Source: Longimicrobiales bacterium
GTDB taxonomy: Bacteria; Gemmatimonadota; Gemmatimonadetes; Longimicrobiales; Gaopeijiaceae
Assembly (NCBI GenBank): GCA_951828585.1
Contig: OX639991.1
Location: forward strand, 1,892,576 to 1,956,575
Direction: 5' to 3'
Length of the DNA: 64,000 nucleotides
Part shown: one piece after another, positions 57,049 through 64,000 of the stretch
How the letters are laid out: the number at the start of each line of letters is the position of its first letter
Numbering within the stretch: position 1 is the stretch's first letter
Position numbers and translations under genes: made by a program
The notes under the pieces: model-generated
Told to the model about the DNA's origin: nothing
The model's input: only the letters and a program-made list of their open reading frames with translations
The model's database searches: none

Positions 57049-59821
57049 ACGATCCCGCCGGTGGCCGTTCACACCCGACCGACCACGTTCCGGGCGATCC
57101 GATCCCGGCCCGGGCGGACGACCCCCTCTCCCGCAACCCCGGATCACCCCGCGTCTCCCCGGTTCCCTCCCACCACCCCCGCCCCCTGGCCGATCTCGCC
57201 GCCGCCACCGTCACCGAACAGCTGGTCAGGGTGGCACTTCCGGCATAGGCACCCTGCATCGATCCCGAGTCGTCACCGCAGTAGATGTCGGATGAATTCG
57301 GAATGCCGGCCAACCACTGCATGAACGCTTCGGCATTCGGGGCGCACAGTCCATTGTTTCCTCGCCAGAGCAACGACTCGAGGCGCCTCATGCGCAGCAT
57401 GGACATCGGGAATTCACCCGTGAGCCGATTGGCGGCGAGATTCAGGTGCACGAGGTCGGTCAGGTTGCCCAATTCCGATGGCAAGTCTCCCGTCAGGTCA
57501 TTCGCACAGAGGTAGAGGCGGCGGAGAGCTCGCAGACTGCCGATTTCCCCGGGAATCGGGCCGGACAGGTTGTTGGGGCATACGTTCAGCCAGGCCAGCC
57601 GGGTAGCCCCACCCAGTTCCGGAGGAATCGCTCCCGTCAGATCATTGGTACCGAGTTCCAGAAATTCCAGGCTTGTCAGACGACCGAATTCGCCCGGGAT
57701 GGTCCCGGTCAGGTTGTTGCCACCCAGGTCGAGTTTGAGCAGGCTCGCGAGGTTTCCGACCTCCGGCGGGATGATGCCGGTCAGGATGTTGTCGCCGCTG
57801 CTGAACCCCCGTCCCAGCAACAGAATATGGAGTTCCCCGAGGTTTCCGATTTCACTCGGAATCGACCCGGTCAGCCGGTTTCCGTAAATCGACATATACT
57901 GAAGATTCGTGAGATTGCCGAGCTCCGGGGGGAGGGCCGTGAGCACGTTGCTGTAGAGCGCGAGCGAATCGAGGTTCTCCAGCCTGCCGAGTTCCGGGGG
58001 GATCGGTCCTACGAGCCGGTTGGCGCCCAGGTCGAGCAACTTGAGATTGGTGAGGTTGCCGATCTCGGGAGGGATCGTACCGGTCAGGCGATTGCCGGCT
58101 TCGGGGTTCGTGTCAATCCCGCAAAGCGCCAGTGTCTCCAGTGTCTCGATACGGCCGATCTCCGGCGGAATCGGGCCGGTGAGCGTGTTGTAGCACAGGT
58201 CCAGATAACGCAGACTCTGGAAGTTGCCGATCTCCGGTGGAATCGACCCGCTCAACTCGTTGCCGAAGAGACCGAGATACCAGAGGTAGGGGAGATCGAT
58301 GACTTCGCGCGGGATGGATCCGGTGAAGCTGTTGTACGTCAGGTCCAGGACTTCCAGGTACTCCAGGCGTCCGATTTCAGGCGGGATCGGGCCCTCCAGG
58401 TAGTTCCCGAACAGTCCCAGCCACTGCAGACTCTCCATCCCTCCGATCTCGGGCGGGAGCGGCCCCTCGATGAGGTTTTCTTCGAGGTGCAGGGTCTCCA
58501 GCTCGGTGAGCTTGCCGATCTCGGGAGGCAGCCGCCCGGCCATGTTGTTCTCGGAGAGATCGAGGGACCGGACCCGCCCGCGTTCACTAAGCTCCACGCC
58601 GTACCATTCGGAGAGCGGTGCCTCCGTGCCCCAGTTGGTGTTCGTGGCCCACAACTGCCCGTTGACCGACTCGAAGAAGGCCAGGAGAGCGAACTCGTCC
58701 GGGCCTATCGCGGTCACGGGGGCGGACGCGCTCAGGTCGTGCGACGTCGCGGTGATCTCGACGGTTCCCTCGCCGACCGCGTGCACCCATCCCACCGGAG
58801 TCGTGGTCGCAATGGCCGTATCGCTGGAAAGCCACGTGAACCGGCTCGCGGGGATCGGGCTGCCGCCCGCGTCGTAGGCTTCCGCCTCCATCAGGAGCGA
58901 GTCGCCGACCGCCATGAGATCCATCGGTGACCTGACCTCGAGACTCGTCGGCACCTGCTCCACCTCGACCGTGATCGAGCCGGAGGCGCTCAGGGCAGTT
59001 GCCGAGATGGTCGCGCTGCCGTTGCCCGTCGAGGTGACCAGCCCCTCGTGGTCGACCGAGGCGATGCGCACGTTGCTTGTGGACCACGACACGGACAGCC
59101 CCGGGACCGGATGGCCGTTCGCGTCCACCACCTGCGCGGAGATCCGGGCCGTGTCGCTCAGCGTCACGAATGTCGGGAGCTCGGTGGGGCGAATCCGCAC
59201 GTCTGCCGGGACCTGCCTTACCTCGGCGGTGACCGAATCCGCCAGGTCGCCCAGCGTCGCCCGGATCATAGCGGTCCCGGTGGCGACCGCGGTCACCAGT
59301 CCGTCTTCGCGCACGGTCGCGATCGTCGGGTCGCCGCTGGACCACGACACCACGGCATCAGCGATCGGACGCCCGTTCGGATCAAGCACCGAGGCCATGA
59401 CGCGCACGGTATCTTCGAGCGCTTCGAGCAACGGCCGCCGCGGGGGAGCGATCCTCACCGAAGCGTGGCGCTGTTGCACCTGGACACGGGCCGAGTCCTT
59501 CGCGTCGCCGGCGGCCGCCACGATGTACGCCGATCCATTGTCGACCGCAGTGACCAGCCCGGTCTGATCGACTCGTGCGATTTCGAAGCTGGTGGACTGC
59601 CAAGCGAGGGCTGCCCCCGTCATGACATTGCCGTTCTGGTCGAAGACCGTGGCTTCGAGCCGTACCGCGGCGAAGAGCGCGTCGAAGTCGACCGCGTCCG
59701 GGGAGACTTCGAGCGTGGTCGGGACGAGTTCGGGAGGCTCGATGCCCGGGTCCGCACAGGCGGCGGCGAGACCGAGGGCCGCGAGCGACAGGATCGATGT
59801 GGCGCGTATCATGCGTGTCAT
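57047..59821 (-). CDS. Ig-like and leucine-rich-repeat surface lipoprotein
   Basis: 924 residues from the ATG complementary to 59819-59821, with lipobox GLAAAC. The N-terminal third holds four Ig-like BIG2-type domains with recurrent 'VTAVDNGSA', 'V-x-S-x-D-x-x-I-A-x-V' patterns (TAVATGTAMIRAT; TSTGNGSATISAT; HAVGEGTVEITAT). From about residue 395 there are about 16 leucine-rich repeats of the plant-like kind (GPIPPEIGNL-x-x-L-x-x-L-x-L-x-x-N-x-L-x-G), then a Cys-containing cap (NGLCAPNAEAF… DIYCGDDSG). The final 60 residues are Gly/Arg-rich and possibly not native. Role unknown; adhesion or binding is likely for such surface proteins. Confidence 0.88.
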   Translation of the reverse strand: MTRMIRATSILSLAALGLAAACADPGIEPPELVPTTLEVSPDAVDFDALFAAVRLEATVFDQNGNVMTGAALAWQSTSFEIARVDQTGLVTAVDNGSAYIVAAAGDAKDSARVQVQQRHASVRIAPPRRPLLEALEDTVRVMASVLDPNGRPIADAVVSWSSGDPTIATVREDGLVTAVATGTAMIRATLGDLADSVTAEVRQVPADVRIRPTELPTFVTLSDTARISAQVVDANGHPVPGLSVSWSTSNVRIASVDHEGLVTSTGNGSATISATALSASGSITVEVEQVPTSLEVRSPMDLMAVGDSLLMEAEAYDAGGSPIPASRFTWLSSDTAIATTTPVGWVHAVGEGTVEITATSHDLSASAPVTAIGPDEFALLAFFESVNGQLWATNTNWGTEAPLSEWYGVELSERGRVRSLDLSENNMAGRLPPEIGKLTELETLHLEENLIEGPLPPEIGGMESLQWLGLFGNYLEGPIPPEIGRLEYLEVLDLTYNSFTGSIPREVIDLPYLWYLGLFGNELSGSIPPEIGNFQSLRYLDLCYNTLTGPIPPEIGRIETLETLALCGIDTNPEAGNRLTGTIPPEIGNLTNLKLLDLGANRLVGPIPPELGRLENLDSLALYSNVLTALPPELGNLTNLQYMSIYGNRLTGSIPSEIGNLGELHILLLGRGFSSGDNILTGIIPPEVGNLASLLKLDLGGNNLTGTIPGEFGRLTSLEFLELGTNDLTGAIPPELGGATRLAWLNVCPNNLSGPIPGEIGSLRALRRLYLCANDLTGDLPSELGNLTDLVHLNLAANRLTGEFPMSMLRMRRLESLLWRGNNGLCAPNAEAFMQWLAGIPNSSDIYCGDDSGSMQGAYAGSATLTSCSVTVAAARSARGRGWWEGTGETRGDPGLRERGSSARAGIGSPGTWSVGCERPPAGS

Positions 59822-59960
59822 CCGTGTCAGTTCTTCCGAGCCGGGCGTCCCGCCGCGCTGCATTGCGGGCAGGAACGGCCACGGCTGCCAAGCAACCTAG
59901 CAGGTCGGTGCGGTGAGGAGACAGGGAGGGAGGCGGTTGTAAGCAGCCCGAGGAAAAACC

Positions 59961-60030
59961 CAACCCGGCATTTCCCGGAGTCGAGCAGGCGCCAGAAGGC
60001 TTCGATGTCGTCCGCACCCGTGGCCAGTGG
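59961..60030 (-). pseudogene. Relic of a ketosynthase (polyketide synthase) N-terminus
   Basis: On the minus strand a short in-frame stretch reads TGADDIEAFWRLLDSGK. This matches the ketosynthase start of type I polyketide synthases, where FPG-A-x-D-x-EAFWRLL is nearly invariant. Nothing before or after it continues the domain. It looks like a fragment left by deletion of a large gene; chance similarity cannot be ruled out. Confidence 0.5.
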
Positions 60031-60111
60031 TCCGATTGAGGTTGGTACCCCAGATTGCATGTGGGACGAACTAAGACTTCCGAGCCGCAATGTCCCCTTG
60101 CACGCTGCCCA

Positions 60112-61836
60112 ATGACCTACCTTGTCGCCTCACTCCTGGCACTCGCCGCCGGACCGCTCCTCGACGCGGGCGCCGGCCACCGGCGCGGCTTCGTTCCCGT
60201 GCTCGACGGCCTGTCCCGGACGGCGATCCCGGGACTGGTCCTCCTGGCGTTCGTCCCCGGGGCGGTTGCGGAGGGGGACTGGTTCATCCTGCTGGCGCTC
60301 CTGGGCGGTTTCCTGATCCCCGTTGCAATCGAGAGAACCTCGCGCCGTGCCACCCGGCCGACCCATCGCCTGGCCCTGCTGGCCGGCCTGTCCGGTCTCG
60401 TGATCCATACCGGGCTCGACGGGGCGGCGCTGGCCACGCTCCCGGTCGATGCGACCCCGTCGTTCCCCATGGCCATCGTGCTGCACCGGCTCCCGGTGGG
60501 CGTCGCGGTCTGGTGGCTGGTTGCCCGCGAGATCGACCGCCGGGCAGGCGTCGCCGCGCTGGCTGCTCTGATCCTCGCGACCGTGGGCGGATACGTGTTC
60601 GGGGGGGCGGCAGCCGGGATGTTCTCCGATTCCGGGGCGTTGACGCTCTACCAGGCCGCCGTCGCGGGCTCGCTCGTGCACGTGGTGGTCCACCAACACG
60701 GAACCGCCACCAGTCCGGCCGACCGGCGCCGCGAAGGATGGGGCGCGATTCTGGCGCTGACGCTGCTCCTGGCCGTGTTCGTGATCGGTGCGGACGCCGG
60801 TGACAGCGGCCCGGCGGCCTTCGTGTCGCGCCTCTACGTGCTCACCGCCGAGAGCGCGCCCGCCCTCCTGCTGGCCTACGTTTTCGCGGGCCTGCTAAGC
60901 GCGTTCCTGCCGCAGCGATCGGTTCGGTGGATGGAAAAGGGCGGCGGGGTCTCCCAGTCCGTCCGGGGAATGGCGATCGGTCTTCCCTTTCCAATCTGCT
61001 CGTGCGGGGTCGTGCCGCTGTATCGCAGCCTGATCCAGCGGGGTGCCCCGCCCGCCGCGGCCATGGCGTTCCTGGTGGCCACCCCGGAACTGGGACTCGA
61101 CGCGGTGCTGCTCTCCATTCCGTTGCTGGGGCCCCAGGTGACGGTTCTGCGCCTGGTGACGGCGGCGCTGGTGGCGATGCTGGTGGGGTGGTGGGTGGGG
61201 GGAAGGCTGAAGAAGGCCGAGCGCGCCGAGGAGTGGGTCGGGACGCCGGGGGACGGGCCGAGCACCCGACAGCGCCTGGCCGCCGCGCTGAAAACCGGGA
61301 CCGGGGACGTGGTGGACCACACGGCTCCCTGGATCGTCCTGGGGCTGGGGGTCGCCGCCCTCGTGACGCCCTTCCTGGAGAGCGGCTGGCTGGGCAGCCT
61401 GCCTCCGGTGGCCGATGTCTTCCTCTTCGCGCTGCTGGGCTTCCCGACCTACGTCTGCGCCGCCTCGGCCACGCCGCTGGTGGCCGCGTTCCTGGCGACA
61501 GGGCTCTCGCCGGGGGCCGGGATCGCGTTCCTCATCACGGGACCGGCCACCAACATCTCGACCCTGGGTCTGGTCAGCAGCCTGCACGGTCGGCGCGCGG
61601 CCATCGCCTTCGCCGTGGTGATGGTGACCCTTGCGGTGACGGCCGGCGTCGCGATCAACGCCGCCTTCGGGGCGCTGCCGGTGCCGTCTCTCGCGACGCT
61701 GACGGAGGAGGCACCGAACCTGTTGCAGCAGGTCAGTCTGGTGTTGCTCGTGGGTCTCTTCCTGCGTTCGGTCGTGCGGCGCGGGCCGCGTGCCTTCGCG
61801 GGCGAGCTGCGGGAGGGGCTGGGCTGGGCGCACTAG
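60112..61836 (+). CDS. ArsP/DUF318-type permease with ZIP-like N-terminal region
   Basis: 574 residues. The C-terminal half is a permease of the ArsP/SO_0444 type, with FPICSCGVVPLYRSLIQRG (Cys296-x-Cys298), AFLVATPELGLDAVLLSIPLLG, GFPTYVCAASATPLVAAFL and LITGPATNISTLGLV. Such proteins export metals or organoarsenicals. The N-terminal half resembles a ZIP metal transporter: HTGLDGAAL (99-107), LHRLPVGVAVW (124-134; compare HNxPEG) and H190-x3-H194 (compare HExPHE). The metal-site glutamates of ZIP are lost. ATG 60112 has no strong ribosome site. A joint metal-transport role is inferred. Confidence 0.75.
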   Translation: MTYLVASLLALAAGPLLDAGAGHRRGFVPVLDGLSRTAIPGLVLLAFVPGAVAEGDWFILLALLGGFLIPVAIERTSRRATRPTHRLALLAGLSGLVIHTGLDGAALATLPVDATPSFPMAIVLHRLPVGVAVWWLVAREIDRRAGVAALAALILATVGGYVFGGAAAGMFSDSGALTLYQAAVAGSLVHVVVHQHGTATSPADRRREGWGAILALTLLLAVFVIGADAGDSGPAAFVSRLYVLTAESAPALLLAYVFAGLLSAFLPQRSVRWMEKGGGVSQSVRGMAIGLPFPICSCGVVPLYRSLIQRGAPPAAAMAFLVATPELGLDAVLLSIPLLGPQVTVLRLVTAALVAMLVGWWVGGRLKKAERAEEWVGTPGDGPSTRQRLAAALKTGTGDVVDHTAPWIVLGLGVAALVTPFLESGWLGSLPPVADVFLFALLGFPTYVCAASATPLVAAFLATGLSPGAGIAFLITGPATNISTLGLVSSLHGRRAAIAFAVVMVTLAVTAGVAINAAFGALPVPSLATLTEEAPNLLQQVSLVLLVGLFLRSVVRRGPRAFAGELREGLGWAH

Positions 61837-61927
61837 CTGCGGCTGGCGCCAACGTCCGCGGCGACCCAAGCTTCACCCTCCCTGCCTCAAGAACCCGGCC
61901 CACGCCCCATTGGGAGCCACAAGACTC

Positions 61928-62398
61928 ATGACGCGCAGACTCTCGATCCTCACCCCAGCCCCGTTCTCAAGGTCGACGCCCCCTCGCCTGGCCCGCGTTC
62001 TCTTCCTGCTCACCACCGCCGCCCTCCTCCTCCCCCCCACCCCCGCCTCCCCCCAGTTCGTCGAACCCGGACCCGGCCGCGCGGAGGGCGACGGCCCCTT
62101 CGACCGCCTCGTCATCCGCGGCGCGATCGTCATCGACGGCACCGGCGCACCGCCCCGCGGCCCCGTCGACATCGTCATCGAGGGCAACCGCATTGCGCGC
62201 ATCGCCGGCGTCGGCTACCCCGGCCTCCCCATCGACCCATCGCGGCGTCCCTCCCCCGGCACCCACGAGATCGACGCGCACGGCATGTACGTCCTGCCCG
62301 GCTTCGTCGACCTGCACCTCCACACCGGCGGCCTCCCCAAGACGCCCCGGGCCGAGTACGTCTGTTCCTGGGTGCGGTCGCGTTGCCTGTCGTCCTGA
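61928..62398 (+). pseudogene. 5' fragment of a secreted amidohydrolase
   Basis: 156 residues from ATG 61928: a signal-type N-terminus, then DRLVIRGAIVIDGTGAPPRGPVDIVIEGNRIARIAG and MYVLPGFVDLHLHTGG, the start of an imidazolonepropionase/dihydroorotase-like amidohydrolase with its HxH metal-binding pair. Homology seems to stop after PKTPRAEYV (about 62357), where the frame meets unrelated sequence and ends. The remaining roughly 300 residues, including the later metal ligands, are missing. The following sequence, in another frame, is the interior of a membrane protein, pointing to a deletion that joined two genes. Confidence 0.75.
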
Positions 62399-62916
62399 TT
62401 GGCCTGCTAGCGCTGGGAGTGGTGGATGAAGGTGCGACGATATGGGACATGGCCGTGCTCGTACCCCTCGCACTGCTGGTGTTCCCGGCGGCGGCGTTTC
62501 TCCTTGGTCGCGCCGCGATCGTCTGGCTTCGCCCGCGCCTTCAGGTGTACGGCCAGCTCGCCGACTACCTGCGCGTCATGTGGGTTCCGATCGGCGGATT
62601 CGCGGTCGGCTACCTGACGATCATCGTCCTTTTCGCCGGATTCTACGGAATGCTGGGGCGTTTCAGCCCCGCCGCGTTTGGTGGGGCCGTCGAGGGCGCC
62701 GGAATCACCGAATGGCTGTCCTTCTCGTTCTTCACCGCGCTCGGCCAGGACTTCATCACCGTCGTTCCCGCTTCGCTCGGTGCAAGGGTGCTCGTCGGCG
62801 CCCACCTGATCCTCTCGGCGGGCTGGGCGGTCGTGCTGTTCGCCGCGGTGATGTCGTCCATCGGGCCTAAGCTCAACCGGATCGCGCGGCAGCTCGGGGA
62901 GGAAGGGGACGACTGA
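62356..62916 (+). pseudogene. 5'-truncated potassium-channel-like membrane protein
   Basis: The frame (open from about 62356; first possible start TTG 62383) encodes about 180 residues with four hydrophobic segments: VALPVVLIGLLALGVV, MAVLVPLALLVFPAAAFLLG, VPIGGFAVGYLTIIVLFAGFY, and a final VLVGAHLILSAGWAVVLFAAV. Before the last helix, FSFFTALGQDFITVVPAS resembles the pore loop of two-helix potassium channels, but the filter reads LGQDF where TxGYGD is expected. The N-terminal end coincides with the truncated amidohydrolase, so the original start is likely lost. Confidence 0.55.
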
Positions 62917-62951
62917 ATCGCCGGCGAGTCGGCACGGCGGCTATCCGAAGA

Positions 62952-62980
62952 TTGACAGCACAAAGTGCTAGCAGTAGCCT
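62952..62980 (+). promoter_or_regulatory. Promoter and operator of the second toxin-antitoxin pair
   Basis: TTGACA at 62952-62957 and TAGCCT at 62975-62980 (17-bp spacer; weak -10). The spacer holds the inverted repeat AGCAC-AAA-GTGCT (62957-62969). It lies about 60 bases before the antitoxin start and fits autoregulation. Confidence 0.5.
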
Positions 62981-63038
62981 GAATCCTCCCCAACCCTTCC
63001 CAAACCGCCACTTTCCACGTTGAAGGGATGCCGCCCAG

Positions 63039-63290
63039 ATGAGTGCCACGATCACCGTCCGCCGTATGGACCCGGGCGACAAGGCCTGGCTCAGGAGCGA
63101 GGCACGTCACGCCGGCGTCTCGATGGAGGAATTCGTACGCCGGATGATCCGCGACCAGAGAGAGGCGTCGCGCCGCCGCATGCGCCCTTCGGAAGCTTTC
63201 AGCCGATACTTCGGCCCTGAACACGGAGTCGAACTGCCGATGCGCGGGTGCCACGGGTATCGGCCGGTCGAATTCCGGGACGTGGAGTAG
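63039..63290 (+). CDS. Ribbon-helix-helix antitoxin (FitA/VapB-like)
   Basis: 83 residues. The N-terminus is a ribbon-helix-helix DNA-binding domain: ATITVRRMDPGDKAWLRSEARHAGVSMEEFVRRMI, as in the FitA/VapB family. The tail (FSRYFGPEHGVELPMRG) would bind and block the PIN toxin. The toxin start follows 6 bases after the stop. ATG 63039 is the only good start; the AGCAC-AAA-GTGCT site upstream is its likely operator. Confidence 0.88.
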   Translation: MSATITVRRMDPGDKAWLRSEARHAGVSMEEFVRRMIRDQREASRRRMRPSEAFSRYFGPEHGVELPMRGCHGYRPVEFRDVE

Positions 63291-63296
63291 TCGCCG

Positions 63297-63722
63297 GTGG
63301 CCTGGCTGCTGGACACGAACGTGGTCTCGGAGATGATGCGCCCGCACCCGGAGCCGCGGGTCGCACGATTCCTCGACGGTGTCGCGAACGAGGGACTGCA
63401 TGTGAGCGCCGTCACGGTCTGGGAGATCCTCGACGGCATCGGCCGTCTCGACCACGAAGAACGGCGCAGGGACCTGGCCACTCGTTTCACGGACATCGTC
63501 AACGCCCTCTTCGAGGACCAGGTTCTCGATTGGGGCGCCGGCGACGCCGTCGAATGCGCACGCATCATGGAAGAAAAGCGACGGCGGGGCGAGTCGCTCG
63601 ACCACCACCTGCCGGATGCGATGCTCGCCGGTACGGCCGCGAGCCGCGGACTGGCGATCGTGACGCGCAACGATCGGGACTTTCGGAACACCGGCGTAAC
63701 GGCGGTCAATCCGTGGGGATAG
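63297..63722 (+). CDS. PIN-domain toxin (VapC/FitB-like)
   Basis: 141 residues from GTG 63297. PIN metal-binding residues are present: WLLDTNVVSEMM (Asp6), VTVWEILDGIGRLD, LPDAMLAGTAASRGL, and IVTRNDRDF. The sequence is closest to FitB/VapC members of the type II systems. The antitoxin sits just upstream. The gene ends 50 bases before the open frame of the next gene, acetoacetyl-CoA synthetase, whose start codon is not visible. Confidence 0.92.
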   Translation: MAWLLDTNVVSEMMRPHPEPRVARFLDGVANEGLHVSAVTVWEILDGIGRLDHEERRRDLATRFTDIVNALFEDQVLDWGAGDAVECARIMEEKRRRGESLDHHLPDAMLAGTAASRGLAIVTRNDRDFRNTGVTAVNPWG

Positions 63723-64000
63723 GCCGGGAGCTGGTTTCTCGCGACGCGGAAACCCGGCGCCCACACCCCCCCTCTGGACCCCTTCCCGGGAACGCGCCCA
63801 CGCCACCGGCCTCGCCCGCTTCACGGCCTCGCTGTCGGCGCAGGGCCATGATGTGGGCAACGACTACGAGGCACTCTGGCGCTGGTCGATCGAGAACCAG
63901 TCCGCCCTGTGGGACGCGGTGTGGGACTGGTGCGGGGTCGTGGGCGACAAGGGCGAACGCGTAGTCGATACCGGCGACCACCTCCCCGAGACCCGCTACT
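63700..64000 (+). CDS. Acetoacetyl-CoA synthetase, 5' end (3' partial; start unclear)
   Basis: The frame beginning after TAA 63697-63699 reads …PLWTPSRERAHATGLARFTASL… NDYEALWRWSIENQSALWDAVWDW…, the N-terminal region of acetoacetyl-CoA synthetase (AacS), which activates acetoacetate. It continues to the right edge. No ATG, GTG or TTG lies in frame between the stop at 63697 and the conserved PLWTPS, so the start is either an unusual codon (for instance ATC 63709) or lost. A toxin-antitoxin pair is immediately upstream, which could have displaced the original 5' end. Confidence 0.8.

Noticed and set aside
63706-63981. Minus-strand frame at the right edge
   Set aside because: It is the complement of the acetoacetyl-CoA synthetase reading frame, which has clear similarity.

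Overview
The window looks like a piece of a chromosome from a Gemmatimonadota-type bacterium (inference). DNA is very GC-rich, genes are tightly packed, and many start codons overlap the previous stop (ATGA/GTGA/TTGA). The gene content fits that phylum or a close relative: a SusC/SusD pair, other TonB receptors, a DUF5916 outer-membrane protein, several beta-propeller lipoproteins and Ig/LRR surface proteins. No tRNA, rRNA or CRISPR array was seen.

Layout. 1-4.3 kb: end of an enoyl-CoA hydratase gene, then recF-dciA(DUF721)-gyrB, without dnaA/dnaN. 4.3-8.9 kb: SusC/SusD nutrient-uptake pair closed by a strong terminator. 9-16.6 kb: deoxyhypusine-synthase-like gene, then addB and addA (DNA end resection). 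16.8-23.1 kb: accessory region with an IS1380-family insertion sequence that cuts a small secreted-protein gene, two secreted proteins, an ECF sigma factor and a coupled exported protein. 23.1-27.7 kb: Phd/PIN toxin-antitoxin pair, DUF5916 protein, class III CoA-transferase. 28-35.5 kb: TonB receptor, beta-helix lipoprotein, small lipoprotein, PhoB-like response regulator, Dph6-like ATPase and a 5'-nucleotidase C-terminal-domain lipoprotein; I infer a phosphate-responsive cluster. 35.5-44.4 kb: metal efflux block (CDF transporter; TolC, His-rich adaptor, RND pump) coupled to a Tat-exported metallophosphatase, plus a His-rich membrane protein. 44.6-47.6 kb: sodium/solute symporter with a small partner, and a propeller lipoprotein. 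47.7-56.9 kb: histidine operon. 57-60 kb: Ig/LRR lipoprotein. 60.1-64 kb: ZIP-like/ArsP-like permease, a deletion scar joining an amidohydrolase fragment to a channel-like fragment, a second toxin-antitoxin pair, and the 5' part of an acetoacetyl-CoA synthetase gene.

The most coherent system is the histidine operon. A promoter drives a 20-codon leader peptide with six histidine codons, followed by an intrinsic terminator and then hisG, hisC fused to a HAD phosphatase, hisB, hisH, a 1.7-kb interruption by degraded surface-protein genes, hisF, a hisA-hisI-hisE fusion and hisD. With the HAD domain as the presumed histidinol-phosphatase, every step of the pathway is present. Other unusual items are a short array of evenly spaced dyads (GACAGATTC-N6-GAATCTGTC) after hisD, a 13-G tract upstream of a Cys-rich secreted protein, a ketosynthase-like relic, and a ZIP-like domain fused to an ArsP-like permease. 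All assignments come from reading motifs; no database search was run.
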